NCBI GenBank assembly: GCA_023053545.1
Contig: JAKZAN010000005.1
Span: 1-64,000 of the forward strand
Direction of reading: 5' to 3'
DNA: 64,000 bases
Source: Lepidurus packardi
Lineage: Eukaryota > Arthropoda > Branchiopoda > Notostraca > Triopsidae
Position numbers and translations under genes: made by a program. Shown one piece after another: positions 36,930-50,268 of this stretch. Below the pieces are notes generated by a model. That model saw only the letters and a list, made by a program, of their open reading frames with translations. It ran no database searches and was not told the origin of the DNA. Every line of letters begins with the position of its first letter. Positions within the stretch are counted from its first letter, which is position 1.

Positions 36930-39900
36930 GATTGATTGAATTCGTTTCTTACTGAATTAATTCCTTACGGACTGAAATAATTCCTTACTGACTGAATTAA
37001 TTCCTTACGGACTGAATTAATTCCTTACGGACTGAATTAATTCCTTACTGACTGAATTAATTCCTTACTGACTGAATTAATTCCTTACGGACTGAATTAA
37101 TTCCTTACGGACTGAATTAATTCCTTACGGTCTGAATTAATTCCGTACGGATTTTATTAATTCCTTACGGACTGAATTAATTCCTTACGGACTGAATTAA
37201 TTCCTTACGGTCTGAATTAATTCCGCACGGATTTTATTAATTCCTTACGGACTGAATTAATTCATTACGGACTTAATTAATCCATTACGGACTGAATTAT
37301 TTCCTTACGTACTGAAGTTATTCCTTACGGACTGAATAGATTCATTACGGACTTAATTAAATCCTTACAGACTAAATTAATTCCTTATGGACTTAATTAA
37401 TTCCGTAAGGAATGAATGAATTAATTACGGACTGAAATAATTCCTTACGGACTGAATTAATTCCTTACGGACTGAATTAATTCCTTACGGACTGAATTAA
37501 TTCCTTACGGACTTAATTAATTCCTTACGGACTTAATTAATTACTTTCTTACTGAATTAATTCCTTACGGACTGAATGAATTCCTTACGGACTGAATTAA
37601 TTTCATACGGACTGAATTAATTCATTACGGACTTAATTAATCCATTACGGACTGAATTAATTCATTACGGACTGAATTAATTCCTTACGTACTGAACTTA
37701 TTCCTTACGGACTGAATTAATTCCTTACGGACTGAATTAATTCCTTACGGACTGAATTAATTCCTTACGGACTGAAATATTTCCTTACGGACTGAATTAA
37801 TACTTTAGGATTGATTGAATTCGTTACTTACTGAATTAATTCCTTACGGACTGAATTAATTCCTTACGGACTGAATTAATTCCTTACGGACTGAATTAAT
37901 TCCTTACGGACTGAATTAATTCCTTACGGACTTAATTAAATCCTTACAGACTGAATTAATTCCTTATGGACTTAATTATTTCCGTAAGGTATGAATTAAT
38001 TAATTACGGACTGAAATAATTCCTTACGGACTGAATTAATTCCTTAATTAATTCCTTACGGACTGAATTAATTTCATACGGAGTGAATTAATTCATTACG
38101 GACTTAATTAATCGATTACGGACTGAATTAATTCCTTACGTACTGAACTTATTCCTTACGGACTGAATTAATTCCTTACGGACTGAATTAATTCCTTACG
38201 GACTGAATTAATTCCTTACGGACAGAATTAATTCCTTAATTAATTCCTTACGGACTGAATTAATTTCATACGGACTGAATTAATTCATTACGGACTGAAT
38301 TAATTCCTTACGGACTGAATTAATACCTTACGGACTGAATTAAATCCTTACGGACTGAATTATTTCCATACGGACTGAATTAATTCATTACGGACTGAAT
38401 TAATTCCTTACGGACTGAATTAATTCTTTAGGATTGATTGAATTCCTTTCTTACTGAATTAATTCCTTACGGACTGAAATAGTTCCTTACGGACTGAATT
38501 AATTCCTTACGGACTGAATTAATTCCTTACGGACTGAATTAATTCCTTACGGACTGAATTAAATCCTTACGGACTGAATTAATTCATTACGGACTTAATT
38601 AAATCCTTACAGACTGAATTAATTCCTTACGGACTGAATTAATTTCATACGAACTGAATTAATTCATTACGGACTTAATTAATCGATTACTAACTGAATT
38701 AATTCCTTACGTACTGAACTTATTCCTTACGGACTGAACTAATTCCTTACGGACTGAAATAATTCCTTACTGACTGAATTAATTCCTTACGGACTTAATT
38801 AATTTCTTACGGACTTAATTAATTCATTACGGACTGAATTAATTCATTACGGACTGAAATTATTCATTACGGACTGAATTAATACCTTACGGACTGAATT
38901 AAATCCTTACGGACTGAACTAATACCTTAATTCCTTAATTAATTCCTTACGGACTGAATTAATTTTATCCGGACTGAATTAATTCATTACGCACTTAATT
39001 CTTCCATTACGGAATGAATTAATTCCTTAAGGACTGTATTAATTCCTTACGGACTGAATTAATACCTTACGGACTGAATTAAATCCTTACGGACTGAATT
39101 AATTCCTTACGGACTGAATTAATACCTTACGGACTGAATTAAATCCTTACAGACTGAATTAATTCCTTACGGACTGAATTAATTCCTTACGGACTGAATT
39201 AATTCCTTACGGACTGAATTAATTCCTTACGGACTGAATTAATTCCTTACGGACTGAATTAATTTCATCCGGACTGAATTATTTCCTTACGTATTGAAGT
39301 TATTCCTTACGGACTGAATTAATTCCTTACGGACTGAATTAATTCCTTACGGACTGAATTAATACCTTACGGACTGAATTAAATCCTTACGGACTGAATT
39401 AATTCCTTACGGACTTAATTAATTCCTTACGGACTGAATTAATTCATTACGGACTGAATTAATTCCTTACGGACTGAATTAATTCCTTACGGAACTAATT
39501 AATTCCTTACGGACGGAATTAATTCTTTACGGACTTAATTAATTCCTTACGTACTTAATTAATTCCTTACGGTCTGAATTAATTCCGTACGGATTTAATT
39601 AATTCCTTACGGACTGAATTAATTCCTTACGGACTGAATTAATTCATTACGGACTGAATTTATTCCTTACGGACTGAATGAATTCCTTACGGACTGAATT
39701 AATTTCATACGGACTGAATTAATACCTTACGAACTGAATTAATTTCATCCGGAATGAATTAATTCATTAAGCACTTAATTAATCCATTACGGACTGAGTT
39801 ATTTCCTTACGTATTGAAGTTATTTCTTACGGACTGAATTAATTCCTTACGGACTGAATTAATACCTTACGGACTGAATTAAATCCTTACGGACTAAATT

Positions 39901-40371
39901 AATTCCTTACGGACTTAATTAATTCCTTACGGACTGAATTAATTCATTACGGACTGAATTAATTCCTTACGGACTGAATTAATTCCTTACGGACCTAATT
40001 AATTCCTTACGGACGGAATTAATTCTTTACGGACTTAATTAATTCCTTACGAACTTAATTAATTCCTTACGTACTTAATAAATTCCTTACGGTCTGAATT
40101 AATTCCGTACGGATTTAATTAATTCCTTACGGTCTGAATTAATTCCTTACGGACTGAGTTAATTCATTATGGACTTAATTAATTCCGTAAGGAATGAATG
40201 AATTAATTACGGACTGAAATAATTCCTTACGGACTAAATTAATTCCTTACGAACTGAATTAATTCCTTACGGACTTAATTAATTCCTTACGGACTTAATT
40301 AATTCCTTACGGACTGAATTAATTCCTTACGGACTGTATTAATTCCTTACGGACTGAATTAGTACCTTACG

Positions 40372-40410
40372 GACTGAATTAATTCTTTAGGATTGATTGA
40401 ATTCCTTTCT
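40372..40410 (+). repeat. Phase-slip marker, type B (representative of 29)
   Basis: It has the same 19+20-bp structure as type A, but the second monomer reads GATTGATTGAATTCCTTTCT, so the TTCG is TTCC as in the ordinary monomer and the extra CpG is absent. Second-monomer starts are 25406, 26145, 29046, 29789, 32608, 38432, 40391, 41541, 42712, 43431, 43882, 44361, 45360, 45551, 46230, 46789, 47388, 47731, 48189, 48608, 49027, 49978, 56069, 56320, 57479, 57730, 59569, 59820 and 63295. Type B retains the consensus base, so B is plausibly ancestral and A derived by C to G; that is inference. Confidence 0.92.
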
Positions 40411-40510
40411 TACTGAATTAATTCCTTACGGACTGAATGAATTCCTTACGGACTGAATTAATTTCATACTCACTGAATTAATACCTTACGGACTGAATTA
40501 ATTCCTTACG

Positions 40511-40550
40511 GACTGAATTAATTCCTTAATTCCTTAATTAATTCCTTACG
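40511..40550 (+). repeat. Phase-neutral 8-bp swap join (representative of 15)
   Basis: Two monomers keep their 40-bp total, but CGGACTGA is replaced by ATTCCTTA, giving TTCCTTAATTCCTTAATTAA. The simplest reading is a short join in which TTCCTTAA was then tandemly duplicated, which restores the 20-bp register. Starts are 38924 (TACC form), 40522, 42863, 44612 (CCATAATT variant), 46361, 46940, 50189, 50509, 51049, 52025, 52545, 54001, 60171, 60671 and 61687. It is absent from domains I and II. A TTTCATCCGG monomer usually follows. Confidence 0.9.
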
Positions 40551-40862
40551 GACTGAATTAATTTCATCCGGACTGAATTAATTCATTACGCACTTAATTA
40601 ATCCATTACGGACTGAATTATTTCCTTACGTATTGAAGTTATTCCTTACGGACTTAATTAATTCCTTACGGACTGATTTAAATCCATACGGACTTAGTTA
40701 ATTCCTTACGGACTTAATTAATTCTTTACGGACTGAATTAATTCATTATGGACTGAATTAATTCCTTACGAACTTAATTAATTCCTTACGAAATGAATTA
40801 ATTAGTTACGGACTGAATTAATTCCTTACGGACTAAATTAATTCCTTACGAACTGAATTAAT

Positions 40863-40941
40863 GAATGAAATGAATGAAAATGAAAATGAAAAAATGAATG
40901 AAATTCATTCCTTAAGGAATGAATTTCATTCATTCCTTAAG
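40863..40941. other. Only stretch not built of 20-bp monomers
   Basis: About 79 bp breaks the monomer pattern. A plus-strand segment without any C (40,854-40,905) of ATGAA/TGAAA-like repeats leads into alternating GGAATGAA and TTCATTCC words that form two overlapping perfect palindromes. The monomer phase changes by 11 (or -9) across it, unlike any other event in the window. The sequence words are those of the GTAA dyad monomer (GGAATGAATGAATT), so it probably arose from satellite DNA by fold-back copying. No target-site duplication, ORF or known element was seen. Confidence 0.85.
40893..40934. repeat. 42-bp perfect palindrome, no spacer
   Basis: The two 21-bp arms meet at 40,913/40,914 inside CTTAAG (AflII site). 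I checked all 21 pairs; the next pair outward (40,892 A, 40,935 C) fails. G+C is 10 of 42. Each arm has its own smaller inverted repeat, GAATGAA-A-TTCATTC at 40,896-40,910 and GAATGAA-T-TTCATTC at 40,917-40,931. Such a sequence can form a hairpin or cruciform. Confidence 0.95.
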
Positions 40942-40952
40942 GAATGAATGAA
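40925..40952. repeat. 28-bp perfect palindrome overlapping the first
   Basis: It is centred at 40,938/40,939, again on CCTTAAGG, with fourteen pairs; the next outward pair fails. It shares 10 bp with the 42-bp palindrome, so the second arm of one is the first arm of the other. Its right half is the start of a normal GAATGAATGAATTAATTACG monomer. Confidence 0.95.
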
Positions 40953-41640
40953 TTAATTACGGACTGAAATAATTCCTTACGGACTAAATTAATTCCTTAC
41001 GAACTGAATTAATTCCTTACGGACTGAATTAATTCCTTACGGACTGAATTAATTCCTTACGGACTTAATTAATTCCTTACGGACTGAATTAAATCCTTAC
41101 GGACTGAATTAATTCCTTACGGACTTAATTAATTCCTTACGGTCTGAATTAATTCATTACGGACTGAATTAATTACTTACGGACTGAATTAATTCCTTAC
41201 GGACCTAATTAATTCCTTACGGACGGAATTAATTCCTTACGAACATAATTAATTCCTTACGTACTTAATTAATTCCTTACGGTCTGAATTAATTCCGTAC
41301 GGATTTAATTAATTCCTTACGGACTGAATTAATTCCTTACGGACTGAATTAATTAATTATGGACTTAATTAATTCCGTAAGGAATGAATGAATTAATTAC
41401 GGACTGGAATAATTCCTTACGGACTAAATTAATTCCTTACGAACTGAATTAATTCCTAACGGACTGAATTAATTGCTTACGGACTGAATTAATTCCTTAC
41501 AGAAGGAATTATTTCCTTAAGGACTGAATTAATTCTTTAGGATTGATTGAATTCCTTTCTAACTGAAAAAATTCCTTACGGACTGAATTAATTCCTTAAT
41601 TAATTCCTTACGGACTGAATTAATTTCATACGGACTGAAT

Positions 41641-41800
41641 TAATTCATTACGGACTTAATTAATCGATTACAGACTGAATTAATTCCTTACGTACCTAAC
41701 TTATTCCTTACGGACTGAATTAATTCATTACGGACTTAATTAATCGATTACAGACTGAATTAATTCCTTACGTACCTAACTTATTCCTTACGGACTGAAT
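41641..41800 (+). repeat. 80-bp tandem duplication
   Basis: The four-monomer block TTCATTACGG, TTAATCGATTACAG, TTCCTTACGTACC, TAACTTATTCC is present twice in succession without difference. TACGTACCTAAC occurs only here. Confidence 0.92.
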
Positions 41801-44800
41801 TAATTCTTTACGGACTGAATTAACTCCTTACGGACTGAATTAATTCCTTACGGACTGAATTAATTCCTTACGGACTGAATTAACTCCTTACGGACTGAAT
41901 TAATTCCTTACGGACTGAATTAATACCTTACGGACTGAATTAATTCCTTACGGACTGAATTAATTCCTTACTGACTGAATTAATTCCTTACGGACTGAAT
42001 TAATTCCTTACGTACTTAATTAATTCCTTACGGTCTGAATTAATTCCGTACGGATTTTATTAATTCCTTACGGACTGAATTAATTCCTTACGAACTGAAT
42101 TATTTCCTTACGGACTGAATTAATTCCTTACGGACTGAATTAATTCCTTACGGACTGAATTAATACCTTACGGACTGAATTACTTCCTTACGGACTGAAT
42201 TAATTAATTACAGACTTAATTAAATCCTTACAGACTGAATGAATTCCTTATGGACTGAATTAATTCCTTACGGACTTAATTAATCGTTTACGGACTGAAT
42301 TAATTCCTTACGGACTGAATTAATTCCTTACTGACTGAATTAATTCCTTACGGACTGAATTAATTCCTTACGCACTTAATTAATCCATTACGGACTGAAT
42401 TATTTCCTTACGTATTGAAGTTATTCCTTACGGACTGAATTAATTCCTTACGGACTGAATTAATACCTTACGGACATAATTAATTCCTTACGGACTGATT
42501 TAAATCCATACGGACTTAGTTAATTCCTTACGAACTTAATTAATTTCTTACGGACTGAATCAATTCATTACAGACTTAATTTATCCATTACGGACTTAAT
42601 TAATTCATTACGGACTTAATTAATTCCTTACGGACTGAACTAATTCCTTACGGACTGAATTAATTCCTTACGGAATGAATTATTTTCTTACGGACTGAAT
42701 TAATTCTTTAGGATTGATTGAATTCCTTTCTTACTGAATTAATTCATTACAGACTTAATTAATCCATTACGGATTGAATTATTTCCTTACGTACTGAAGT
42801 TATTCCTTACTGACTGAATTAATTCCTTACGGACTGAATTAATTCCTTACGGACTGAATTAATTCCTTAATTCCTTAATTAATTCCTTACGGACTGAATT
42901 AATTTCATCCGGACTGAATTATTTCCTTACGTATTGAAGTTATTCCTTACGGACTGAATTAATTCCTTACGGACTGAATTAATTTCTTATGGACTGAATT
43001 AATACCTTACGGACTGAATTAAATCCTTACGGACTGAATTAATTCCTTACGGACTTAATTAATTCCTTACGGACTGAATTAATTCATTACGGACTGAATT
43101 AATACCTTATGGACTGAATTAAATCCATACGGACTTAGTTAATTCCTTACGAACTTAATTAATTTCTTACGGACTGAATCAATTCATTACAGACTTAATT
43201 TATCCATTACGGACTTAATTAATTCTTTACGGACTTAATTAATTCCTTACGAACTTAATTAATTCCTTACGTACTTAATTAATTCCTTACGGTCTGAATT
43301 AATTCCGTACGGATTTAATTAATTCCTTACGGACTGAATTAATTCCTTACGGACTGAATTAATTCATTACGGACTGAATTTATTCCTTACGGACTGAATT
43401 ATTTCCTTACGGACTGAATTAATTCTTTAGGATTGATTGAATTCCTTTCTTACTGAAAAAATTCCTTACGGACTGAATTAATTTCTTAATTAATTCCTTA
43501 CCGACTGAATTAATTTCATACGGACTGAATTAATTCATTACGGACATAATTAATTCCTTACGGACTGATTTAAATCCATACGGACTTAGTTAATTCCTAA
43601 CGGACTTAATTAATTCTTTACGGACTGAATTAATTCATTATGGACTGAATTAATTCCTTACGAACTTAATTAATTCCTTACGAAATGAATTAATTAGTTA
43701 CGGACTGAATTAATTTCTTACGGACTGAATCAATTCATTACAGACTTAATTTATCCATTACGGACTTAATTAATTCATTACGGACTTAATTTATTCCTTA
43801 CGGACTGAACTAATTCCTTACGGACTGAATTAATTCCTTACGGAATGAATTATTTTCTTACGGACTGAATTAATTTTTTAGGATTGATTGAATTCCTTTC
43901 TTACTGAATTAATTCATTACGGACTTAATTAATCCATTACGGACCTAATTAATTCCTTACGGACGGAATTAATTCTTTACGGACTTAATTAATTCCTCAC
44001 GAACTTAATTAATTCCTTACGTACTTAACTAATTCCTTACGGTCTGAATTCATTCCGTACGGATTTAATTAATTCCTTACGGACTGAATTAATTCCTTAC
44101 GGACTGAATTAATCCATTATGCACTTAATTAATTCCGTAAGGAATGAATGAATTAATTACGGACTGAAATAATTCCTTACGGACTAAATTAATTCCTTAC
44201 GAACTGAATTAATTCCTTACGGACTGAATTAATTCCTTACGGACTGAATTAATTCCTTACGGACTTAATTAATTCCTTACGGACTGAATTAATTCCTTAC
44301 GGACTGAATTAATTCCTTACGGACTGAATTAGTTCCTTACGGACTGAATTAATTCTTTAGGATTGATTGATTTCCTTTCTTACTGAATTAATTCCTTACG
44401 GACTAAATGAATTCCTTACGGACTGAATTAATTTCATACGGACTGAACTAATACCTTACGGACTGTATTAATTCCTTACGGACTGAATTAATACCTTACG
44501 GACTGAATTAAATCCTTACGGACTGAATTAATTCCTTACGGACTGAAATAATACCTTACGGACTGAATTAAATCCTTACAGACTGAATTAATTCCTTACG
44601 GACTGAACTAATTCCTTAATTCCATAATTAATTCCTTACGGACTGAATTAATTTCATCCGGACTGAATTTATTCATTACGCACTTAATTCTTCCATTACG
44701 GACTGAATTAATTCCTTAAGGACTGTATTAATTCCTTACGGACTGAATTAATACCTTACGGACTGAATTAAATCCTTACGGACTGAATTAATTCCTTACG

Positions 44801-45650
44801 GACTGAATTAATACCTTACGGACTGAATTAAATCCTTACAGACTGAATTAATTCCTTACGGACTGAATTAATTCCTTACGGACTGAATTAATTCCTTACG
44901 GACTGAATTAATTCCTTACGGACTGAATTAATTTCATCCGGACTGAATTATTTCCTTACGTATTGAAGTTATTCCTTACGGACTGAATTAATTCCTTACG
45001 GACTGAATTAATTCCTTACGGACTGAATTAATACCTTACGGACTGAATTAAATCCTTACGGACTGAATTAATTCCTTACGGACTGAATTAATTCATTACG
45101 GACTGAATTAATTCATTACGGACTGAATTAATTCCTTACGGACTGAATTACTTCCTTACGGAACTAATTAATTCCTTACGGACGGAATTAATTCTTTACG
45201 GACTTAATAAATTCCTTACGAACTTAATTAATTCCTTACTTACTTAATTAATTCCTTACGGACTGAATTAATTCCTTACGGACTGAATTAATTCATTACG
45301 GACTGAATTTATTCCTTACGGACTGAATTATTTCCTTACGGACTGAATTAATTCTTTAGGATTGATTGAATTCCTTTCTTACTGAAAAAATTCCTTACGG
45401 ACTGAATTAATTTCTTAATTAATTCCTTACGGACTGAATTAATTTCATACGGACTGAATTAATTCATTACGGACTTTATTAATCCATTACGGACTGAATT
45501 AATTCCTTACGGACTGAATTAGTTCCTTACGGACTGAATTAATTCTATAGGATTGATTGAATTCCTTTCTTACTGAATTAATTCCTTACGGACTGAATGA
45601 ATTCCTTACGGACTGAATTAATTTCATACGGACTGAATTAATACCTTACG

Positions 45651-46480
45651 GACTGAATTAATTTCATCCGGAATGAATTAATTCATTAAGCACTTAATTA
45701 ATCCATTACGGACTGAGTTATTTCCTTACGTATTGAAGTTATTTCTTACGGACTGAATTAATTCCTTACGGACTGAATTAATACCTTACGGACTGAATTA
45801 AATCCTTACGGACTAAATTAATTCCTTACGGACTTAATTAATTCCTTACGGACCTAATTAATTCCTTACGGACGGAATTAATTCTTTACGGACTTAATTA
45901 ATTCCTTACGAACTTAATTAATTCCTTACGTACTTAATTAATTCCTTACGGTCTGAATTAATTCCGTACGGATTTCATTAATTCCTTACGGTCTGAATTA
46001 ATTCCTTACGGACTGAATTAATTCATTATGGACTTAATTAATTCCGTAAGGAATGAATGAATTAATTACGGACTGAAATAATTCCTTACGGACTAAATTA
46101 ATTCCTTACGAACTGAATTAATTCCTTACGGATTTAATTAATTCCTTACGGACTGAATTAATTCCTTACGGACTGTATTAATTCCTTACGGACTGAATTA
46201 GTACCTTACGGACTGAATTAATTCTTTAGGATTGATTGAATTCCTTTCTTACTGAATTAATTCCTTACGGACTGAATGAATTCCTTACGGACTGAATTAT
46301 TTTCTTACGGACTGAATTAATACCTTACGGACTGAATTAATTCCTTACGGACTGAATTAATTCCTTAATTCCTTAATTAATTCCTTACGGACTGAATTAA
46401 TTTCATCCGGACTGAATTAATTCATTACGCACTTAATTAATCCATTACGGACTGAATTATTTCCTTACGTATTGAAGTTA
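45651..46480 (+). repeat. Domain III long-range duplicate, right copy
   Basis: This is the counterpart of 39,721-40,620. It continues beyond 46,480 with TACGAAATGAATTAATTAGTTACGG (near 46,586), which also precedes the palindrome locus at about 40,790-40,810, but here goes straight on into ordinary monomers. Confidence 0.83.
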
Positions 46481-49400
46481 TTCCTTACGGACTTAATTAA
46501 TTCCTTACGGACTTAATTAATTCTTTACGGACTGAATTAATTCATTATGGACTGAATTAATTCCTTACGAACTTAATTAATTCCTTACGAAATGAATTAA
46601 TTAGTTACGGACTGAATTAATTTCTTACGGACTGAATCAATTCATTACAGACTTAATTTATCCATTACGGACTTAATTAATTCATTACGGACTTAATTAA
46701 TTCCTTACGGACTGAACTAATTCCTTACGGACTGAACTAATTCCTTACGGAATGAATTATTTTCTTACGGACTGAATTAATTCTTTAGGATTGATTGAAT
46801 TCCTTTCTTACTGAATTAATTCATTACGGATTTAATTAATCCATTACGGACTGAATTAATTCATTACGGACTTAATTAATCCATTACGGACTGAATTAAT
46901 TCCTTACGGACTGAATTAATTCCTTACGGACTGAATTAATTCCTTAATTCCTTAATTAATTCCTTACGGACTGAATTAATTTCATCCGGACTGAATTATT
47001 TCCTTACGGGCTGAATTAATTCCTTACGGACCTAATTAATTCCTTACGGACGGAATTAATTCTTTACGGACTTAATTAATTCCTCACGAACTTAATTAAT
47101 TCCTTACGTACTTAATTAATTCCTTACGGTCTGAATTAATTCCGTACGGATTTAATTAATTCCTTACGGACTGAATTAATTCCTTACGGACTGAATTAAT
47201 CCATTATGGACTTAATTAATTCCGTAAGGAATGAATGAATTAATTACGGACTGAAATAATTCCTTACGGACTAAATTAATTCCTTACGAACTGAATTAAT
47301 TCCTTACGGACTGAATTAATTCCTTACGGACTGAATTAATTCCTTACGGACTGAATTATTTCCTTACGGACTGAATTAATTCTTTAGGATTGATTGAATT
47401 CCTTTCTTACTGAAAAAATTCCTCACGGACTGAATTAATTCCTTAATTAATTCCTTACGGACTGAATTAATTTCATACGGACTGAATTAATTCATTACGG
47501 ACTTAATTAATCCATTACGGACTGAATTAATTCCTTAATTAATTCCTTACGGACTGAATTAATTTCATACGGACTGAATTAATTCATTACGGACTTAATT
47601 AATCCATTACGGACTGAATTAATTCCTTAAGGACTTAATTAATTCCTTACGGACTGAATTAATTCCTTACGGACTGAATTAATTCCTTACGGACTGAATT
47701 AGTTCCTTACGGACTGAATTAATTCTTTAGGATTGATTGAATTCCTTTCTTACTGAATTAATTCCTTACGGACTGAATGAATTCCTTACGGACTGAATTA
47801 ATTTCATACGGACTGAATTAATACCTTACGGACTGAATTAAATCCTTACGGACTGAATTAATTCCTTACGGACTGAATTAATAAATTACGGACTGAATTA
47901 AATCCTTACGGACTGAATTAATTCCTTACGGACTTCATTAATTCCTTACGGACTTAATTAATTCCTTACGGACTGAATTAATCCATTACGGACTGAATTA
48001 ATTCATTACGGACTGAATTAATACCTTACGGACTGAATTAAATCCTTACGGACTGAATTAGCTCCTTACGGACTTAATTAATTCCTTACGGACTGAATTA
48101 ATTCCTTACGGACTGAATTAATTCCTTACTGATTGAATTAATTCATACGGACTGAATTAATTCCTTACGGATTGAATTAATTCTTTATGATTGATTGAAT
48201 TCCTTACTTACTGAATTAATTAGTTACGGACTGAATTAATTCCTTACGGACTGAATTAATTCCTTACGGACTGAAATAATTCCTTACGGACTGAATTAAC
48301 TACTTAGGGACTGAATTAATTCCTTACGGATTGAATTAATTCTTTAGGGACTGAATTGATTCCTTACGGACTTAATTAATTCCTTACGGACTGAATTAAT
48401 TCCTTACGAACTGAATTAATTCATTACGGACTGAATTAATTCATTACGTACTTAATTAAATCCTTACTGACTTAATTAACTACTTACGGACTGAATTAAT
48501 TTCTTATGGACTGAATTAATTCCTTGGGGACTTAATTAATTCCTTACGGACTGAATTAATTCCTTACGGACTGAATTAGTTCCTTACGGACTGAATTAAT
48601 TCTTTAGGATTGATTGAATTCCTTTCTTACTGAATTAATTCCTTACGGATTTAATTAATTCCTTACGGACTGAATTAATTCATTACGGACTGAATTAATT
48701 CATTACGGACTGAATTAATACCTCACGGACTGAATTAAATCCTTACGGATTTAATTAATTCCTTACGGTCTGAATTAATTCCGTACGGATTTAATTAATT
48801 CCTTACGGACTGAATTAATTCCTTAAGGACTGAATTAATTCATTATGGACTTAATTAATTCCGTAAGGAATGAATGAATTAATTACGGACTGAAATAATT
48901 CCTTACGGTCTGAATTAATTCCTTACGAACTGAATTAATTAATTACGGACTGAATTAATTCCTTACGGACTGAATTAATTCCTTACGGACTGAATTAGTT
49001 CCTTACGGACTGAATTAATTCTTTAGGATTTATTGAATTCCTTTCTTACTGAATTAACTACTTACGGACTGAATGAATTCCTTACGGACTGTATTAATTC
49101 CTTACGGACTGAATTAATTCCTTACGGACTTAATTAATTCCTTACGGACTGAATTAATTCATTACGGACTGAATTAATTCATTACGGACTGAATTAATAC
49201 CTCACGGACTGAATTAAATCCTTACGGACTGAATTAATTCCTTACGGACTTAATTAATTCCTTACGGACTGAATTAATTCATTACGGACTGAATTAATTC
49301 CTTACGGACTGAATTAATTCCTTACGGACCTAATTAATTCCTTACGGACGGAATTAATTCTTTACGGACTTAATTAATTCCTTACGGACTTAATTAATTC

Positions 49401-49977
49401 CTTACGTACTTAATTAATTCCTTACGGTCTGAATTAATTCCGTACGGATTTAATTAATTCCTTACGGACTGAATTAATTCATTATGGACTTAATTAATTC
49501 CGTAAGGAATGAATGAATTAATTACGGACTGAAATAATTCCTTACGGACTAAATTAATTCCTTACGGACTGAATTAATTCCTTACGGACTGTATTAATTC
49601 CTTACGGACTGAATTAATTCCGTAAGGAATGAATGAATTTATTACGGACTGAAATAATTCCTTACGGACTAAATTAATTCCTTACGAACTGAATTAATTC
49701 CTTACGGACTGAATTAATTAATTACGGACTGAATTAATTCCTTACGGACTGAATTAATTCCTTACGGACTGAATTAATTCCTTAATTAATTCCTTACGGA
49801 CTGAATTAATTTCATACGGACTGAATTAATTCATTACGGACTTAATTAATCCAATACGGACTGAATTAATTCCTTACGGACTTAATTAATTCCTTACGGA
49901 CTGTATAAATTCCTTACGGACTGAATTAATTCCTTACGGACTGAATTAGTTCCTTACGGACTGAATTAATTCTTTAA

Positions 49978-49997
49978 AATTGATTGAATTCCTTTCT
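49978..49997 (+). repeat. Type-B marker subtype with TTTAAAATTGATTG
   Basis: In this subtype CTTTAGGATTG has become CTTTAAAATTG (GG to AA). Copies start at 49,978, 56,320, 57,730 and 59,820. The last three each lie exactly 251 bp after an ordinary type-B marker. The shared double substitution shows that the four copies descend from one and ties the 50-kb block to the 56-60-kb blocks. All four have AATTAGTTCC two monomers upstream and GACTGAAAGAATTCC downstream. Confidence 0.9.
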
Positions 49998-50268
49998 TAC
50001 TGAATTAATTCCTTACGGACTGAAAGAATTCCTTACGGACTTAATTAATTTCATACGGACTGAATTAATTTCATACGGACTGAATTAATACCTTACGGAC
50101 TGAATTAAATCCTTACTGACTGAATTAATTCCTTACGGACTGAATTAATACCTTACGGACTGAATTAAATCCTTACAGACTGAATTAATTCCTTAATTCC
50201 TTAATTAATTCCTTACGGACTGAATTAATTTCATCCGGACTATATTAATTCATTACGCACTTAATTAA

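Larger units (their letters stand above)
25194..38923 (+). repeat. Array domain II: mixed A/B markers, many short joins
   Basis: Type-B markers appear (25,406; 26,145; 29,046; 29,789; 32,608; 38,432) alongside type-A copies (26,724; 28,083; 36,930; 37,809). The domain holds about twenty of the 8-bp short joins, and marker spacing stretches to 2,819 and 4,322 bp. Private variants include AATTAGCTCC, CCTTGCGTACTG, AATAACGG and TTACTAACTG. The interleaving looks like exchange between the domain I family and an older type-B family. The edges are my choice and could move by several hundred bases. Confidence 0.75.
39721..40620 (+). repeat. Domain III long-range duplicate, left copy
   Basis: The rare string of TTTCATCCGGAATG, CATTAAGCACTT, GGACTGAGTTATTTCC and TACGTATTGAAGTTATTTC is shared with 45,651-46,480 (offset about 5,919, drifting to 5,839 by the next marker through whole-monomer changes). 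Both continue through a GTAA dyad, AATTAGTACC and a type-B marker to a swap join. The left copy runs on into the palindrome locus; the right copy does not. Confidence 0.83.
38924..49977 (+). repeat. Array domain III: diverged, type-B only
   Basis: Only type-B markers occur. Monomers differ from the consensus more often and the diagnostic set changes: TTTCATCCGG, TTACGCACTTAA, TACGTATTGAAG (C to T relative to domain I), GGATTTAATTAATT in place of GGATTTTATTAATT, GGACCTAA and GGACGGAA. The phase-neutral 8-bp swap join first appears at its left edge. HOR copies are shorter and less alike than in domain I. The palindrome locus at 40.86-40.95 kb lies here. Lower homogeneity suggests an older, less active part of the array. 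Confidence 0.75.

Noticed and set aside
40861-40952. MITE or other transposon insertion with terminal inverted repeats
   Set aside because: There is no target-site duplication, no internal unique sequence and no second copy in the window. The words match neighbouring dyad monomers, so fold-back copying fits better.
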